DNA of 64,000 nucleotides from Abelmoschus esculentus (lineage: Eukaryota; Streptophyta; Magnoliopsida; Malvales; Malvaceae). The notes beneath the pieces are model-generated. The model saw nothing but the letters and a program-made list of their open reading frames with translations, was not told where the DNA came from and searched no databases. The translations under genes and the position numbers were made by a program. The stretch covers positions 13,618,999 through 13,682,998 of the forward strand of contig JAUCBN010000046.1 of the NCBI GenBank assembly GCA_035048815.1. The letters run 5' to 3'. This document shows, one piece after another, positions 33,401-45,640 of the stretch (position 1 is its first letter; every line of letters starts with the position of its first letter).

Positions 33401-34640
33401 ATCGATTGATAAAGTTGGCCAAGAGGGGGGTAAATTGGCTATTTAAAAAATTGATGGAAGATTTTTCGGTAAAATGATGAAAAATTGAGACACAAGATTT
33501 ATAGTGGTTCAAACTTCAAAACAAGCTCTACATCCACTACCTTAGCTCCCACTAAGGATTTTGAAACCAATTCACTAAAGAATTCGACCTTTTTCTCGGT
33601 TCAAGGGACAACCGTTACAATTCGAATCAATCCTTCTACCCAAGAATTGATTCAACCTCACAAGAATAAAATTGAAGAAATAAAGGCACGAAAGTTTCTC
33701 TCAACAGAAATGAATGCCCCAAATACAGAATAACTCTCCCCAAACTCAATTACAAAGAATCAAAATGAAATTATAAGAGTTGGGAGTCAAGATATGCAAT
33801 AAAGTGCTTTGGAGTTGGATTTATGTGCTTGGATGTTGCTTAAGGTTCAATAGTTGTTAATGCTACTCAAAATGCTTTAATTTATACCTTCTCATTGATT
33901 TCTAACCGTTGGGGTTGTTGGAGATGTAAATATAGACGTTGGAGCCTTCTCTTTCCATCATAAATGCACTCTGCAAGAACTGGTATCGAAACACGGGCTA
34001 CTTGTTTCAAAACAGACCACAAATAGAAAGAGACGTTGTGCATTTATTAAAGGGCGTATCGAAACAGGTATCGATACCTGAAGTAAACTGTGAAGTTTGG
34101 TATCGATACGGGTATCGAAATGGAATAACCACTATTTAAAGCTTTAACTGCCACCAACGGTCAACTCATTTAATGTTTAAAAGAGCCGTTGGGGATTTAA
34201 GTGGTATCGATACCGGTATCGAAACATCAGGCCAATTTTTAGATTAATTTTTAAAACAATTAAAAACTCAAGGCATGGTTCGATACTGGATTCGAAACAT
34301 TTGTTGACAGTGAGGTCTCGGCATCGAAACGGGTATTGGTACTTATTCTTAGCCTCAAGAACATTTTTTGAAAAACAAAGGCCGGTATCGATACCTGTTC
34401 TAGTGGTATCGATACGCTCGTATTAAAACACTTAGAAAATTATTTCAAAGTTCTTGGTTTGACTTGAATCTTAATTTTGACTTAGTAACTTAAAAACTTA
34501 TTACAAAATAAGTCCTTTAACATAATTGTTATATCAAAATCAATTTTAGTTTTACAATCTCTCCCTTTTTGATATAACAAAACCAACCTAAATTTTTAAG
34601 TTTGAAAATTTTGAAAAACTTTTTAAAAAAAACCCTAAAT
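33401..34640. repeat. Retroelement remnant with repeated GGTATCGATAC words
   Basis: GGTATCGATACC/GGTATCGAAAC-type words recur at about 33981, 34068, 34099, 34202, 34382 and 34404, often as back-to-back palindromes. The word TATCGATA is self-complementary. Such stretches are typical of non-coding parts of certain plant LTR retroelements. The plus-strand ORFs at 33485 and 33939 have no domains. Confidence 0.45.
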
Positions 34641-34955
34641 AGTTGCATGCTTTAAAAATGGTATTCTCCCCCTTAAGAAAAACTTAAAAAGAATATAAAC
34701 ATATTTCTTCTCCTCCTTTTTGTTAGATCAAAATCAATGTAATAATAATAATAAGGCATAAGAGAATTTAAGCATAAGATTATCAAATAAAGCATAGTAT
34801 TAATAATCCAAATCCAAATTCAACATAAGGTTCAAAATATAACAACCAAATATCAAAGGTGCATATTGTACTAACATGAATGAAAATGCAACATAAAACT
34901 TAAAAAAACATAACTAGTCCTAAACAAAGCCAAAACATAATAGCTAAGCTAAGGA
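34641..34955. other. AT-rich flank of a retroelement remnant
   Basis: No gene recognised; on the minus strand this is the non-coding region after the acidic-tail ORF. Confidence 0.35.
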
Positions 34956-35402
34956 TCACTCATCTTCGTCACCTTCACCATCCTCATCACCATCTTCATC
35001 ATCTTCCTCGTCATCATCGCTCTCTCTATTTGAGGTAGCTTGAACATGCCGGAGAGCTTCGAGCGAGACAAGCATAGAAAGATTTTGATTCTCCAAACTC
35101 GTCAACCTCGTATCCATAGCATCGAAACGAGAGTCGAAGTGAGTGGTAAGGGAATCAAAACGAGTATCCATGCTAACAAAGCGAGCATCCAAGCTATCAA
35201 ACCTTGAAGTAAGAAAGTCCATCAACTAGGTGTTTGGAACAACTTGTCTAATAGGCTCCGGATCAACTGGAGGAGGAGGAGGAGCACCACGAAACAATTC
35301 ACCATTTAGATATTGGAAATGGGAACGGTTAAGAGAGGTTTCGCCGATCGGTTCTTTGATGGACTCCACTTTGTCATAGGAACAATCAATTTCCAAATGC
35401 AC
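34956..35402 (-). pseudogene. Retroelement-type ORF remnant (coiled coil, acidic tail)
   Basis: From about 35350 the minus strand reads ETSLNRSHFQYLNGELFRGA, then PPPPPVDPEPIRQVV, a stop at 35226, then MDFLTSRFDSLDARFVSMDT with a heptad-like RFDSL/RFDAM pattern. It ends in a run of Asp/Glu (DDDEEDDEDGDEDGEGDEDE). This build, a Pro-rich part, coiled coil and acidic tail, is common in plant proteins labelled putative transposon protein. One stop and upstream frame loss make it non-functional. Confidence 0.5.
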
Positions 35403-35992
35403 AAAATAGTACTAAGAACACATGCATAAGGCACCCCCAAGATTTCTTAAGATAAATTTTCGGCCATTCCTATGGTGCTTAAGTTAATTGGTCATCTGTC
35501 TCCCAAGATACAATAATAGAAAGATTTTCGACAGATGCACAACTATAGAGATATCAAGTTTTTTCTATTACCTTTGTCAACCACCGGAATAAAAAAAAAA
35601 CGATAGAATAAAAATGATTTTTAGTGATTTAAGGAAGACTCATAATGGGTAAAAATATACATAAGACCACGAAGGGCCCGATCAGTCCAGACATTTGACA
35701 TCACCCACGAAGTGCACCCCCACTTATATAAGTAAGTGTATATAAACATTTACCACTTCACTTATTTCATCTATGTAGGATAATGTGGTTTCTTATTCCT
35801 TCATTCATAACCTGAACATCAATTTCCCATTCATCACTCAAATATTTTAAGTAATGAGATATTGTTGTAAAGATCTCTTGGATAGAATAAGAACTAATAA
35901 ATTTCTTATTTTAATCTTCATCTTTACTTCTCCAAAAGATGGCTCAAAGTTATTCATTTCTTTTTTTTTTCCAACAGAATTTCGGAAAAAAC
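35403..35992. other. Intergenic DNA between WLIM1 copies
   Basis: Upstream remains of the same retroelement on the minus strand are possible to about 35560. After that no gene or clear repeat is visible. Confidence 0.35.
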
Positions 35993-36189
35993 AAAATAAA
36001 TTCCAATGTTTCAACCATGAAATGAATCTTATTTCCAAAATCTCACTCCACAAGTAATAAAAATGAAACAAGAAACAAATAACTCAATTGGCACATCAAA
36101 CACTATCATCTCTGCAACAATGCATTGAAGAAACCCCCCAAGGATTTCCAGATTCATCAATGAAGCAAAGTACTGTGTATGAGTTTATA

Positions 36190-37488
36190 TCATGAGTATG
36201 ACTCGGAAGCAATTTCCATTGAAGCATCCTTCTCGATCACGTCATCCTGTTGTTTCTCGCGATCCGTCGTCTCGAGTTGGCTGTAGTTTCCCTTCTCCTT
36301 GAAGAGTTGGATATGGTGGTGTTTGCAGTAGAGTTTCCCTTCATGTGCTATGTAGTTGGATGGGCTAATGGTGCAACCTCCGTGGGTACATTTGAAGCAG
36401 CTCTTATGGTAGATTGTCCCATTCACAGTAACCTTAAAAACACACAGAAAACACCTCAAAGTCTATTGTTTTGATCCAAGACATAGTTTAAAACATGTTT
36501 CTCGAATCTAAGTGCAAGTGTCAGATATGATTAATGTGTCCGAAATAATTGTAGATTTTAGTTACCCTCTCAATTGGATAGGCAGTCTTGTTACAGCATT
36601 TGCATTTTTCTCTGGTGCCTCCAAACATGTTCAACACTTTGGCTGCATTCTGTTGGATACAATTCATTACAGATCAATGGAAAAATTAAAAATATTAAAA
36701 TGTAATTTATTTATTTAAATATCAATTAAATATATAAAATAATTATCCTTATATAAATAAATTTTCTGGGAATTACCTCATCTTCCATTTGCCTTTCAGG
36801 CTTGACAATCTTTGGTGTTCCTGAAAGAATATCAGATTGTTTCAGAGGCTGAAATATAGTATAGTATTCATATTTGACATATGATCTCTAATGATTCTCG
36901 AAATATATTAAAAAAAATTAACCATAACATGTTAGATATATACTCGAATCTGACACTTACGTCTAAATCCGACAGAAATATTTACCTTCAAAACTCTTGT
37001 CTAAACTGCCAGTTCTCTTGAAGAGTTGATCATAGTGAGGCCTGCAGTATAACACTCCTTCAAAAGAGTTGTAGTTGCTAAGCTGAAAAAGAAAATACAT
37101 GGGTTAATCGCGCTAAACGTTCCCGATTATCGCCAAGATTTCAATCTGATCCCTAAGCTTCGAAAAAGATTAATTGAATCCTCATATATCAATATTATAT
37201 CAATCAAGCCCTTCCATTAGTCTATCTATCAATTCAAGCTCTAAAATACATTGCATCAATGACATGGTAATGTTCGATACATATCCGTATTCGACATTTA
37301 TACGAAACTCGATATCGAAAAGTAGCGATGAGAAAACAACACTATGTTACCTTGAGAGTACCCCTGCAATGGTGGCATCTGAAGCAAGCCTTATGGAAAA
37401 CCCTATTATCAGCCGTCAACTTATCAACCAGATACACAGTCTTGTCGCAGGCACTGCATTTCTGTTGAGTCCCTTGGAATGTCGCCAT
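36190..37488 (-). CDS. WLIM1: WLIM1-type two-LIM-domain protein, copy B
   Basis: Five exons on the minus strand: 37488-37351, 37082-36986, 36820-36777, 36649-36566, 36432-36190; 606 nt, 201 residues, the same structure and phases as copy A. All eight zinc ligands of each LIM domain are kept. I count five amino-acid differences from copy A: I to M and N to D in the inter-LIM linker (RQMEDE), R to G at the start of exon 5 (VTVNGTIYHK), and M to V and K to E in the tail. Exons 1 and 2 are identical at protein level. Both copies look functional; which is expressed cannot be told. Similar introns imply a recent DNA-level duplication, not retroposition. Confidence 0.93.
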
Positions 37489-37735
37489 TGCTGCTTCCAC
37501 AGAAAGCTCTGATCTTTCGGCAAAAAAGAGTGAACCAAAAACGATAGTTTTGATTATCGTTTTATTCGATTCGAATTTCACTCTTTTTTGCCTTGTGATC
37601 TGAGTTTCTTCCTCTGTGCTTCAAGCTTTCAGATTTGCTTATTAAATAGCTGAAAGAAAGCGTAAAAGAAGGCTAAGGTGAGTCAGAATATTGTGGATGG
37701 CAGTGAATTGAGGAGAGAGGGAAGAAATCAAAGCA

Positions 37736-37743
37736 TATTTATA
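37736..37743 (-). promoter_or_regulatory. TATA box of WLIM1 copy B
   Basis: CTATAAATATGC on the minus strand, as in copy A. Past 37747 the upstream DNA differs from copy A. Confidence 0.6.
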
Positions 37744-37955
37744 GAAAATGGTGTCACGTTTTGCTATGATTTAGTCCGTTTTTAAAGCAATTCCACCCAT
37801 ACCATCCACTATTGTTTTATATTATTTTCATTTGCATTTGTATTTCTATCTGTATTTTTTTTCTTCTTTTCGGCACGAATCATCTTATCTCAGTGACTAA
37901 AACTGTTGTTATTCTTTGAGGTTATAGGTTCGAGCATCAGTAATGTCAACACAGC

Positions 37956-38487
37956 TAGGGGTGCTCAATGTCGGATATCGGATCCGATCCAATTTTTTGG
38001 ATATTCGAGTTTTCGGATTGATGATATAATAATCCGTATCCGATCCGAAAAAAAAACGGATATCCGCATATTCAGATATTCGGATCGGATATTCGGATAT
38101 TTAATTATCCAAAAATATAATCTGATTAAACTATTTTTTTCGAATTTGAAGTTTTTTTTATGAAAATTTTAGAATTTCAAAGATAATAAACAACAAAATA
38201 CTAAATATAACAAGAATCACTTTATAAAAGTTTTATTTTTAAAAAATTTTGAAAATAACAAGCACTAAATTTTTAAATATAACAATATTAATATTAATGA
38301 AAATTTGAATTTTCGGATTTTCGGATAATCCGAAACTTGAAATATTGTAATTCGTATCTGATCCGAAAAACTTAAAATCCGATTGAATATCCGGTCCAAA
38401 AATAAAAATCAGATCGGATATCTGTATTTTCGGATCAGATCAATAGATAATCGGATCAACCAAATCAGATATTTTTTAACACCTCTA
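37956..38487. mobile_element. hAT-type non-autonomous element, copy 1 (GGATATCGGATCC family)
   Basis: Starts TAGGGGTGCTCAATG and ends TTTTTTAACACCTCTA; the interior is GGATATC/CGGATCCGATCC-rich near both ends in inverted order and AT-rich between. The flanks AACACAGC (37948-37955) and AACACAAC (38488-38495) match 7 of 8, as expected for an aged hAT 8-bp duplication. The sister copy is at 45808-46304. There is no transposase. Confidence 0.8.
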
Positions 38488-38729
38488 AACACAACGATTG
38501 AACTTACTCTAAAACATATACTATTGTAACCACTGATATAAAAAAATGTAATTTTTCTTTTTTTCCCGTAAAAAATCTCATATGAAAAATCAGCTTGTAT
38601 ACATTTTAGTCCTTCAATTATTAATTTTTTTTTTATCAAAAATGTAATTGTTATTTTTGACCACTTTAAGTCCGACAGCTATCAAAGTTAAAAATTATTT
38701 CATCCAATAAGACGTTGATTCTTTATAAG

Positions 38730-38815
38730 ATTAGTTTATCTAATTTCGAAATCGAACTCTTAACCTGTTAAAAGAATATAACGATTCATCTCATTAGACC
38801 AACTAGTTATTAATT
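38730..38815 (-). repeat. SINE-like tRNA-derived remnant
   Basis: On the minus strand TGGTCTAATGAGATGAATCG is box A-like and AGAGTTCGATTTC box B-like, about 45 bp apart. There is no clear tail or target duplication. A more decayed relative may lie at 40085-40145. Confidence 0.45.
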
Positions 38816-40782
38816 AATTTAAGAAAAATAAATCTTATATATTTTTTAAATAAAATCATATATTCGAATTATATACATTAATTAAACAAAGTTGCATGTT
38901 GAAGTAATGATATTGATTAAACTAAAATGAGAAAAAGATCTGAAATCTTATGTTTGATGACATTTTTAGGTAAGATTTGATTTTTAATTTTAATTTTTAA
39001 TTTTAATTATTTTCTTAAAGCATTTTGCTTTAGTCTTAAAGAAGGTGGACCAAAGGTTATCGAGTAGCAAGGATTTAATCATGAAAAGGCATGCCCACCT
39101 GGATTCATCCTTACATCATTTTCATGTGTGTCTGTGTGTTTGGTTGGGGGGATAAATCAAATTTTAAAGCTTGAATTTGAATTTTTTTTCTCTTAAATTT
39201 GTTATTTAAATGTTAAATTTAGATTTTTTTAAATAAATAGATAATTTTTTAAAAATAAAAATAAAAAGACGTGGCTAGACACAAAATATTAGCGTTAATG
39301 ACAGATAAGGGTAAGTATAATTAACCGTAAAATCGAAAATCAAACTGAGATATTATGGTTTATAAATTTATAAATTGTGGTTAATCAAATTAAATTAAAT
39401 TTTATTCTTTTAATTAATTTTTAATTATTTTTATAAAGTAAAAATATATATTTTATACTTAAAATACTATAAATGTTTTTTATTTTTTTATTTTTTACTA
39501 AAAAAGTAAGCTTTTAATAAATATTTAAAAAATATCTTAAAATTTTTACCTATTAATGTTTAAAAGTCATTAAATAAATCTATTTTGTCAAGATAAAATA
39601 CAATTTTTTAAAAATTAACGTTAATATAAAAAACCCAACAATCGATGGTTACTAAAATAACTTATCGAATTAAACCGAACTGAATACACACCTAATTACA
39701 CAACCATATGGGAACGAGAAGAAGCAATCTCTCACCAACCCTTCTCCATGATTTTTTTAATTTTATTCTTTTATTTAACTTTTTTTTAAATTTAATTTAT
39801 TTATGATTGTCTCGTTATTTTTAAATATTTATTTAATATTTTTTATGTTTTTTATTTCTTTAATTTTTATTTTAATCTTAATTTAAGTTTAGTCTGTCAT
39901 GATTAATGGCACTTCAATGTCTTCACATTTGGCCCACAATCATCACTTCATAATCCTTTTTATAATTTTTATATATTAATTTTTTATGAATAATATTTAA
40001 TTTATTAATTAATTAATTTAAATTAAGTACTACAGATGTTTAATATGAGACGATTATTTTAATCTAATTTACTTTATTCACAATATTAAGATTTAAACTC
40101 TTAATCTTATTTAAGAGATTTAGTGTGTCATCCTATTAGATCAATTGATATTAATATAAACCTTTAAAATTTATAAATTTTAATATGTTTAAAATATTGT
40201 ATGAAAAATATATCTTTTGAAATTTATGATTTCGAATATGTTTAAAATATATCTTTTAAAAATCTATAATTCGAGAAACAGATGATAGAAATATAATATG
40301 AAAAAAGAATTAAAATATTGTAACAAATCCATATAAAAAGTGAATATTTATCTTTAAATTTTTAATTTTTTTATAAAATCAAAAAAAATACTTTCAATTA
40401 CAATCATAGTACAACTCAAAGGGTATGTTTTTTTTAGATATGTGGTGTCCGATTATTATATAAATCTCGATTATATTAAAAATTAAATCGAATCAGATTT
40501 ATTAATAAAATAAAATTCTTTTTAATAGTTTTATCCATAAAATATGAACTTTATTTTTATTTGAGAGGCATTAAATTTCTTTCAAATTAAGTGTCTAGCT
40601 TTTTACAGTTTGGTAAATAATCAGTTTTGATGACTAGTAAAATGAGGGAGCCTTCATTTCTACTCAAAAGTATCCATTTGAATGTTTCCCACGCAAAAAA
40701 TTTAGATCTTTAATTTTTGGGTTTTTTAATTCATTTTTCAAATTTAGAATTTAATAGGAATGAGCAAAATTCGATGAAAGAC
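38816..40782. other. AT-rich intergenic DNA
   Basis: No gene seen on either strand. Long T-rich and A-rich stretches, plus a possible SINE relic near 40085-40145. Confidence 0.4.
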
Positions 40783-41244
40783 TAGAGATGGATACAGGTT
40801 GGGTCGGGTCGGATTTTCGGCCCATTCGAACCCGACCCGAATACAAATACTCTAAACCCGGCCCAAATATTTTGTTAAAAAAAATCTGACTCAACCCGAA
40901 AATAAATATCCTAAACTCGACTCTGACCCGACCTATAAAAAAATTAAAGACTAAATTGTAAAAATTATTTTTTGGGAACTTAATTATAAAAAATATATAT
41001 TTTTAAGGACTAAATTATAAATGAAAAATTAATTTTAATGACTTAATTATAAAAAAATATATAGATAAAGGATCATTATTATAAATATCCTTAAAATTTA
41101 TTGAAAAATTACATATTTAGTCCTGAGTCAGGCCGGGTCGGATATTTTACACCCTAAAACCAAATCCGACCCGACCCAAACCCAATTTTTTCATTGAAAA
41201 ATCCGACTCGATCGGGCTCGGGCGGGGTAAAATACACATCCCTA
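40783..41244. mobile_element. hAT-type MITE with perfect 8-bp target duplication
   Basis: 462 bp. The ends TAGAGATGGATAC and GTAAAATACACATCCCTA are loosely inverted, and GGGTCGGGTCGGA at the left faces ATCCGACCCGACCC-like wording at the right. TGAAAGAC occurs exactly on both sides (40775-40782 and 41245-41252). An 8-bp duplication with TAGRGATG ends indicates the hAT superfamily. No ORF. Confidence 0.82.
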
Positions 41245-41691
41245 TGAAAGACGATTATTTTTTCTCTGTTCAGTTGAGAATTTTTATTTAAATATAGTTT
41301 TAGTTTTTTTTTTCCTCAAAATATAGTTTTATCGTTTTAATTTTCGATATATTATATTTATTACGGTATCTTAGAAGCCGGATTCAATCTAACTATGAAT
41401 AATATTTTTCCTCAATAAAATCCCCAAAATACCTAAAGTGAAAGCTTCTTGAACCAACCTTTAGGGGTATATTTATAATTTAATATTTAAAGCCGGATTC
41501 AGCTGGATCTGAATTTTGTGTATTATAGCAAACGTACTAATACTTGAAAAACACTCTATATAATATTTATAGGATTTCTTCGATCAACTAAGTTTTAAAG
41601 GTCGATTATGCCACTTTAATTTCAATTTAGAAAATCAAAATCATTTTAACCATTTAAATCAACTTTAAATTTTATGATTAAAAATAGGGTA
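41245..41691. other. Intergenic DNA
   Basis: AT-rich. AGCCGGATTCA occurs twice (41376 and 41491) about 115 bp apart in a short diverged repeat. No gene. Confidence 0.4.
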
Positions 41692-42150
41692 AAGTGCATT
41701 AATGGCCATCAAACTTTTATGACACTTTCATCTTGATCATTAAACTTTTAAAATATCCATTTTGGTCATCAAACAAAAGGAAATTAAATAATATAAAAAT
41801 CATGTCAAATACATACCATATCCGATTCCAAAGATTAATTGGTTAAAGTAAATTATTAAATTTACCACTAAATGTTGAATGTAATGATAAAAAACATTAT
41901 TCTCCCAAAGAGTAAATCTGGGTGTAATGAAAGTTTTAAAATTTCAGTGACCAAAATCAAAGCATTTAAAAGTTCGGTAACCATTTATATAATTCACCTT
42001 GAAAAACAAGGAAAACTAACAGTCACATCAGCATTTTCTAACGGAAAATAACGAGAGAGGCCAAAATAAAAACGAAATAAAAGTTTGGTGATCCCAATGA
42101 AAATTTTAAAAGTTCAGTGATCAAAACGAAATATGTCAAAATCTTATATA
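41692..42150. mobile_element. Foldback MITE (AGGGTAAAGTGCATTAATGG family)
   Basis: The left end GGGTAAAGTGCATTAATGGCC is inverted against ACCATTTATATAATTCACCTT ending at 42000. Inner words (AACTTTTAAAATATCC / CATTTAAAAGTTCGGTAACC) also pair. 42050-42150 repeats the same wording, so two copies or an internal duplication are present. It abuts the 3' end of CLPR1. Confidence 0.6.
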
Positions 42151-42338
42151 TACCACGAATTATTAACCCATCAAAATTCATATAAGTACGTGATAATTCG
42201 ATTACGACACAGAAATACATAAGCATTACAAAATAGAAAGTATTGCCAAATCATTCGTATGGCATGAAGGGAACAAAGGTTTCCACTTTATGTGATGCAT
42301 GCATGGTTATGCTATGCCTATGATGACAACTTTTTTAA

Positions 42339-42949
42339 TCACCTGAACCCCGATGGAGCCGCTTCCGGACCGGCTGCAGCCCTCCTCATTGCGTTTGATT
42401 CAGCAAGCATTTCCTCATAATTCTGACCAGGAAACAAAAGAAAAACAAATCAGTAAGAAGATAGTTACAGGTGCATGAAGTCCGAAGGAGACGAGCATGG
42501 TGAATAACAATGTTACTTGGACTCTGGTGTGAGTGTTAAATATATGAGTATGTGTCTCATACGAATATATTTACTTTTTTAAATAAAGAATTTCGATGGT
42601 CTTGGAAGGTTATAACTCGAGAATTATGTCCAAAATGTGTTGTATATGAGTGTCAGGTATAAGTATTTCAAGGAAAATGACGATAGAATAAGTTAAAAAG
42701 TAACAAAAACACTACCCGTTTCTCGAATGCAGCATCTCTTGAGTCGATTATCTTGTCAGCAAGGCCATAGTCTATGGCTTCTTGTGCTTGGAAATATTTA
42801 GGACGTTGAATGTCTTTCTCAATTTCTTCCTTGGTCTTTCCCGTGCTCCTTGCTACTAGTTCGATGTAGGACTCGGTATTTGCATCTAGCTCCCTGGCCT
42901 GAAAATAATACACACACACATATACATATACATATACATATATATATAC

Positions 42950-42986
<37 letters not shown>

Positions 42987-45104
42987 TCAGGAAAGAAGCT
43001 AAAACAAACATGAATATAAACAAAGCATAAGGGGAGAGAGAAAGAGCACCTTTATCCACATATCTATGACAGACCCACTGGATCTGCTAACTTTAGGCAG
43101 ATATAACTTAGCTGCAAGTTTTTTAAAACATGAACATCACTTAGTATGGTGCGTCCGTGACCAAAAAAAGGAGGCTCAAAAGTTTACATGGCCAGCAAAC
43201 TCGAGGTTCGATCAGAAATTCAGAAAAAACACGGGCTATAAAGTTGAAAAGGGAAATGATAGCAAAAATCAAGTCCAGACTCATAGGTGGCATTGTGAAG
43301 CACAAATAGAGTAGACATATACATATTCATATATATTTTCCAACATAATTTCGACTCATCTTCAAAATTACAAAAAGGAAACGAATCATACTGGATGAAT
43401 TCGGCTGTACAGCACGATAACCCTTAGCTCCTTGAGATAGAAGCATTGCTGCTTGACCATATGCCATGCCACAATTCACAGTGTAGACATCTGATTTGCA
43501 GTACTTCAAGTAGACACAATTTAAAACGTGAACGAGTTAAATTTGCATCACAACCAACAGCTAAATAAGAATGATGATCCAAAGCAATAAAATCTATATC
43601 GACAAACTATTTAACTGGGCTATTTCCCCATAATCATAACAACAATGACAAATGGACCACATCATGATCCTTGTGAAGAACAAAACAAAAACTACTCTGC
43701 TCAGAAAATATTGAACATCTTCGGAAGTTTACCTCATTGTTCGGGAGATAAATTCATAGATATTAACAGAAACAATGGTTTATCATGATACTTACAGATA
43801 TCATGTCGGCTATAGCATATGCGTCGGTTTCTGATCCAACTGTCTCCATCTTCTCATTCTACATAGTCCAGAAGCAATCAATCACCACAAATAGATATGG
43901 GAATTTTCAATACATGGTTCTCAAATTCATAAAAGGATTAATGCTCCAACGAAAGTTGGAGAGATAGATTGTGAATTAGAAAGATTCTTCTAACCTGTGT
44001 CCCAGACGAATTGATGTATAAGTATACAGGCTTCGTAGGGTTGTCATAATCTAACCACATTAATTGTGCGACAATAAGCTCAGTCACAGCTGGTACAATC
44101 TACAGCAACACGATTAAAAAAATCAATGAATTAGATATTAGCCACCGTACAAGATTACAGGTATTATACAGAATGGAGACTCACCGGCATGCCAAGGTAA
44201 CATATCCGAGCATCTAAGAGCAAAGACGGCAAATCTGGAGGAGCAGTTGGAGGCCTTAAGGATCCTCTGCCGCCTCCACGATACATACTTACACTCATAC
44301 TATATTTAGAAGGACCTCTATCATTAATGCTCGACATACTCCACATACCCCCATTATCCAAATAGTTTCTAGCAGATGAAATACTCTCCTGGGCATCGAA
44401 AAAAAAGTAAGTTATAAGTTCTACAATTAACATTAATTTCTCACATCAACCATCATTTATGAACAGAGATATAAGAAAGACACAAAAAGATTCAGGATCA
44501 AACCTCGGTAACACTTTCCGATTGTCTACGGACCGGATTATCTTCGGTCATGAACATATCCATTTGTGAAGGACTAAGACCATAAAGATATCCAGGAACA
44601 TTTTTATAATTTTCCATCACTACAAAACAAACAAACAGAACATTAATTTTTAGTCTGAAAAACTTCAAATTAATCCCATTCAAAGCAGCTTGCAATAATT
44701 ATTAACTCCAATAACGAATTAATAACCATCAAAGCTCCATCTGAACATCAAAAATTCACCTAATAAATCCATGGATTGATTAAACAATTTCAAAAAACTC
44801 ATCTTTCAGGAGAAACACATAACAATATCAAGTTCTTAGCTTGAAAAAATTAAAAATAAAATAGTTGGGAAAAGAACTGACATCCATCTTTAAGATTTTG
44901 TTGCCTGAATTGCCTGGGGATGTGGTCGATCGACTTAGCAAATGGAGATTTGAAGCATTTCTGAGCAGTGGGTTTTCGAGAACGGGGCTTCGTCAACACG
45001 AATAGCCGGTCGCCGGAGATGAAAGACGATTTGGAAACTCCGATAACTGGACCCAACGCTTCTGGGTTTGTAGCTGTTAAAGATAAGAGCTGCGAGGCCG
45101 CCAT
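42339..45104 (-). CDS. CLPR1: Plastid Clp protease non-catalytic subunit ClpR1
   Basis: Nine exons on the minus strand: 45104-44882, 44619-44504, 44388-44185, 44099-43995, 43858-43796, 43503-43392, 43111-43050, 42898-42716, 42422-42339; 1152 nt, 383 residues, every phase consistent. The first about 70 residues are Ser/Thr/Lys-rich and weakly acidic, as in a chloroplast transit peptide. The ClpP fold follows: PPDLPSLLLDARICYLGMP, IVPAVTELIVAQLMWLDYDN, PVYLYINSSGTQNEKMETVG, then CGMAYGQAAMLLSQGAKGYR. Where ClpP has its catalytic Ser (GxASMG) this protein has Gly253, and the catalytic His position in the RxxHQP-like motif is Val. It is therefore a ClpR, an inactive subunit of the ClpPR ring that degrades stromal proteins. 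Wording around NYKNVPGYLYGLSPSQMDMF and the DRGPSKYSMSVSMYRGG insert identify ClpR1. Intron 7 holds a long TA/CA microsatellite. Confidence 0.95.
42905..42987. repeat. (CA)n-(TA)n microsatellite in CLPR1 intron 7
   Basis: ACACACACAC followed by interrupted ATACAT/ATATAT repeats, close to the acceptor of exon 8 (read on the minus strand). Probably length-polymorphic. Confidence 0.8.
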
Positions 45105-45640
45105 GAGAGGGGGAGATGCGTCTGCTTCAAGTAAGCAAACTGTCGATGCTAACCAGAGAATAAGTTTCAGGATTTTCCAGGAAAAAATTGTAATTTTAAT
45201 CACAAAAGAGAATTAATTGAATAAAAATCAAATCTTTTCAGCCCTAATTTGATAATCCATTTCAACGTAGAGCCCAAATGTTATTGGGATTAGTGAATTA
45301 GGTTTAGATAACGGCCCATTCCAATTCAATTCCATATTAGGGTTTTGGATTGATTCAAAAGATAAAAAAATATATATAAATTCCACCCTTCTATTTTATG
45401 AAATTTAAAATTTTTCTTTAATTAATCATCATATTTTATGTAAATTCAAAAATAGTCCAATTGAGTGACACCGATAAACTTTGTTGTTAATTGCAAACCT
45501 AAAAACTAGTAGTTTAATAATGGTTTATTATTAAAATTAAGGGTTTAAATTATTTTATTTTTTTAAATAGGTACTTAAATTTAAATAATGACTCGTTTTA
45601 AAGTCTTTTAAGAAAAAACTTAAGCACGAGTGAATGCAAG
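45105..45640. other. CLPR1 promoter/5'-UTR and intergenic DNA
   Basis: No TATA box is obvious. GCCCATT/AGCCCAAAT words at 45268 and 45314 resemble the AGCCCA/GGCCCA (TCP site II-like) elements found before housekeeping and organelle-protein genes. Confidence 0.35.

Larger units (their letters stand above)
35993..37747 (-). repeat. WLIM1 duplication block, unit B
   Basis: Direct-repeat partner of 28355-30227, in the same orientation about 7.5 kb away. Homology runs from AAATAAATTCCAATGTTTC to AAAGCATATTTATAGAAAA and is lost outside. Confidence 0.85.

Noticed and set aside
37906..38163. 85-codon plus-strand ORF and the 76-codon minus ORF at 38409
   Set aside because: Both cover the ends of the hAT element copy 1; repeat sequence, not a gene.
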